From Candidatus Giovannonibacteria bacterium RIFCSPHIGHO2_01_FULL_45_24 (GTDB lineage: Bacteria; Patescibacteriota; Minisyncoccia; UBA11713; 2-01-FULL-45-33): a stretch of 34,606 bases of DNA. A model generated the notes under the pieces. The model was not told the DNA's origin. It saw only the letters and a list, made by a program, of their open reading frames with translations, and ran no database searches. Below, piece by piece: positions 34,288 to 34,606 of the stretch (position 1 is the stretch's first letter; every line of letters starts with the position of its first letter). The translations under genes were made by a program, and so were the position numbers. The DNA lies in the NCBI GenBank assembly GCA_001778495.1, contig MFHE01000010.1, positions 119,292 through 153,897 of the forward strand. Direction: 5' to 3'.

Positions 34288-34606
34288 AAATTTCACTGAT
34301 ACAAATTGGTTCGGGCGACGACAAGGAAGTCAATCTTCAGAAAGCCAACAAACACATTGCAGAAGCAATAGCGCAAAAAGCTGATGTTATTTGCTTGCCA
34401 GAAGTTTTTTTATATTCAGGCGATGACGAGATTGCAAAAGTGGAAAAGTCATCTTCTCGTTATCTAACGGCTTTTCAGGAACTGGCAAAAACAAAACAGG
34501 TCAACATTATTCTTGGCAGTATTTTATTTTTAGACGAATTGGCAAATAAACCAAAAAATACTTGTTTTGTAATTGATAGACAAGGGAAAATTGTTTATCG
34601 CTACAA
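34284..34606 (+). CDS. Carbon-nitrogen hydrolase (nitrilase superfamily), partial at the window edge
   Basis: MKISLIQIGSGDDKEVNLQKANKHIAEAIAQKADVICLPEVFLYSGDD...ILGSILF; ATGA overlap with the XRE remnant. Confidence 0.82.
   Translation, partial: MKISLIQIGSGDDKEVNLQKANKHIAEAIAQKADVICLPEVFLYSGDDEIAKVEKSSSRYLTAFQELAKTKQVNIILGSILFLDELANKPKNTCFVIDRQGKIVYRY

Noticed and set aside
1-34606. CRISPR array
   Set aside because: No regularly spaced direct repeats were seen; the Cas2-like fold at 17982-18339 fits a PaaX-like regulator better.

Overview
The gene content fits a Candidate Phyla Radiation (Patescibacteria/Parcubacteria-like) chromosome segment: compact IF2 and Mfd, many two-TM VirB2/TrbC-like pilin-type proteins, and several very small genes. 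This placement is an inference from gene content. Recognisable blocks, left to right: (1) a type I R-M island (hsdS, an hsdM with an N-terminal HsdR_N-like domain) and a large serine recombinase next to tRNA-Asp; (2) gatC-gatA and ligA; (3) an AT-rich type II R-M pair; (4) an S1-domain protein, an IMPase-family protein, a compact mfd, and a frameshifted PaaX/Cas2-like gene; (5) pth, lepB, hisS, a RelE-like TA pair, HIT, rpsU, yqeY, ybeY, ftsA and ftsZ; (6) a membrane-anchored sugar-binding-type protein followed by four or five pilin-like membrane proteins, the first fused to a possible LAS/M15-like peptidase domain; (7) nine tRNAs across the window, then rbfA, infB and a DUF4446-like gene; and (8) an XRE-regulator remnant abutting tRNA-Ser plus a partial carbon-nitrogen hydrolase. 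The two strongest unexplained signals are: (a) palindromic DNA elements sitting in frame inside conserved genes (mfd twice, hisS, gatA, the solute-binding protein, ybeY), where the mfd and hisS copies match 33/39 nt, share the reading frame and show a compensatory stem change; and (b) an unidentified ~230-nt standalone ncRNA locus at about 30684-30912 (minus) with a consensus sigma-70-type promoter, a 5' hairpin and a strong intrinsic terminator. All calls come from reading the sequence; no database search was run.
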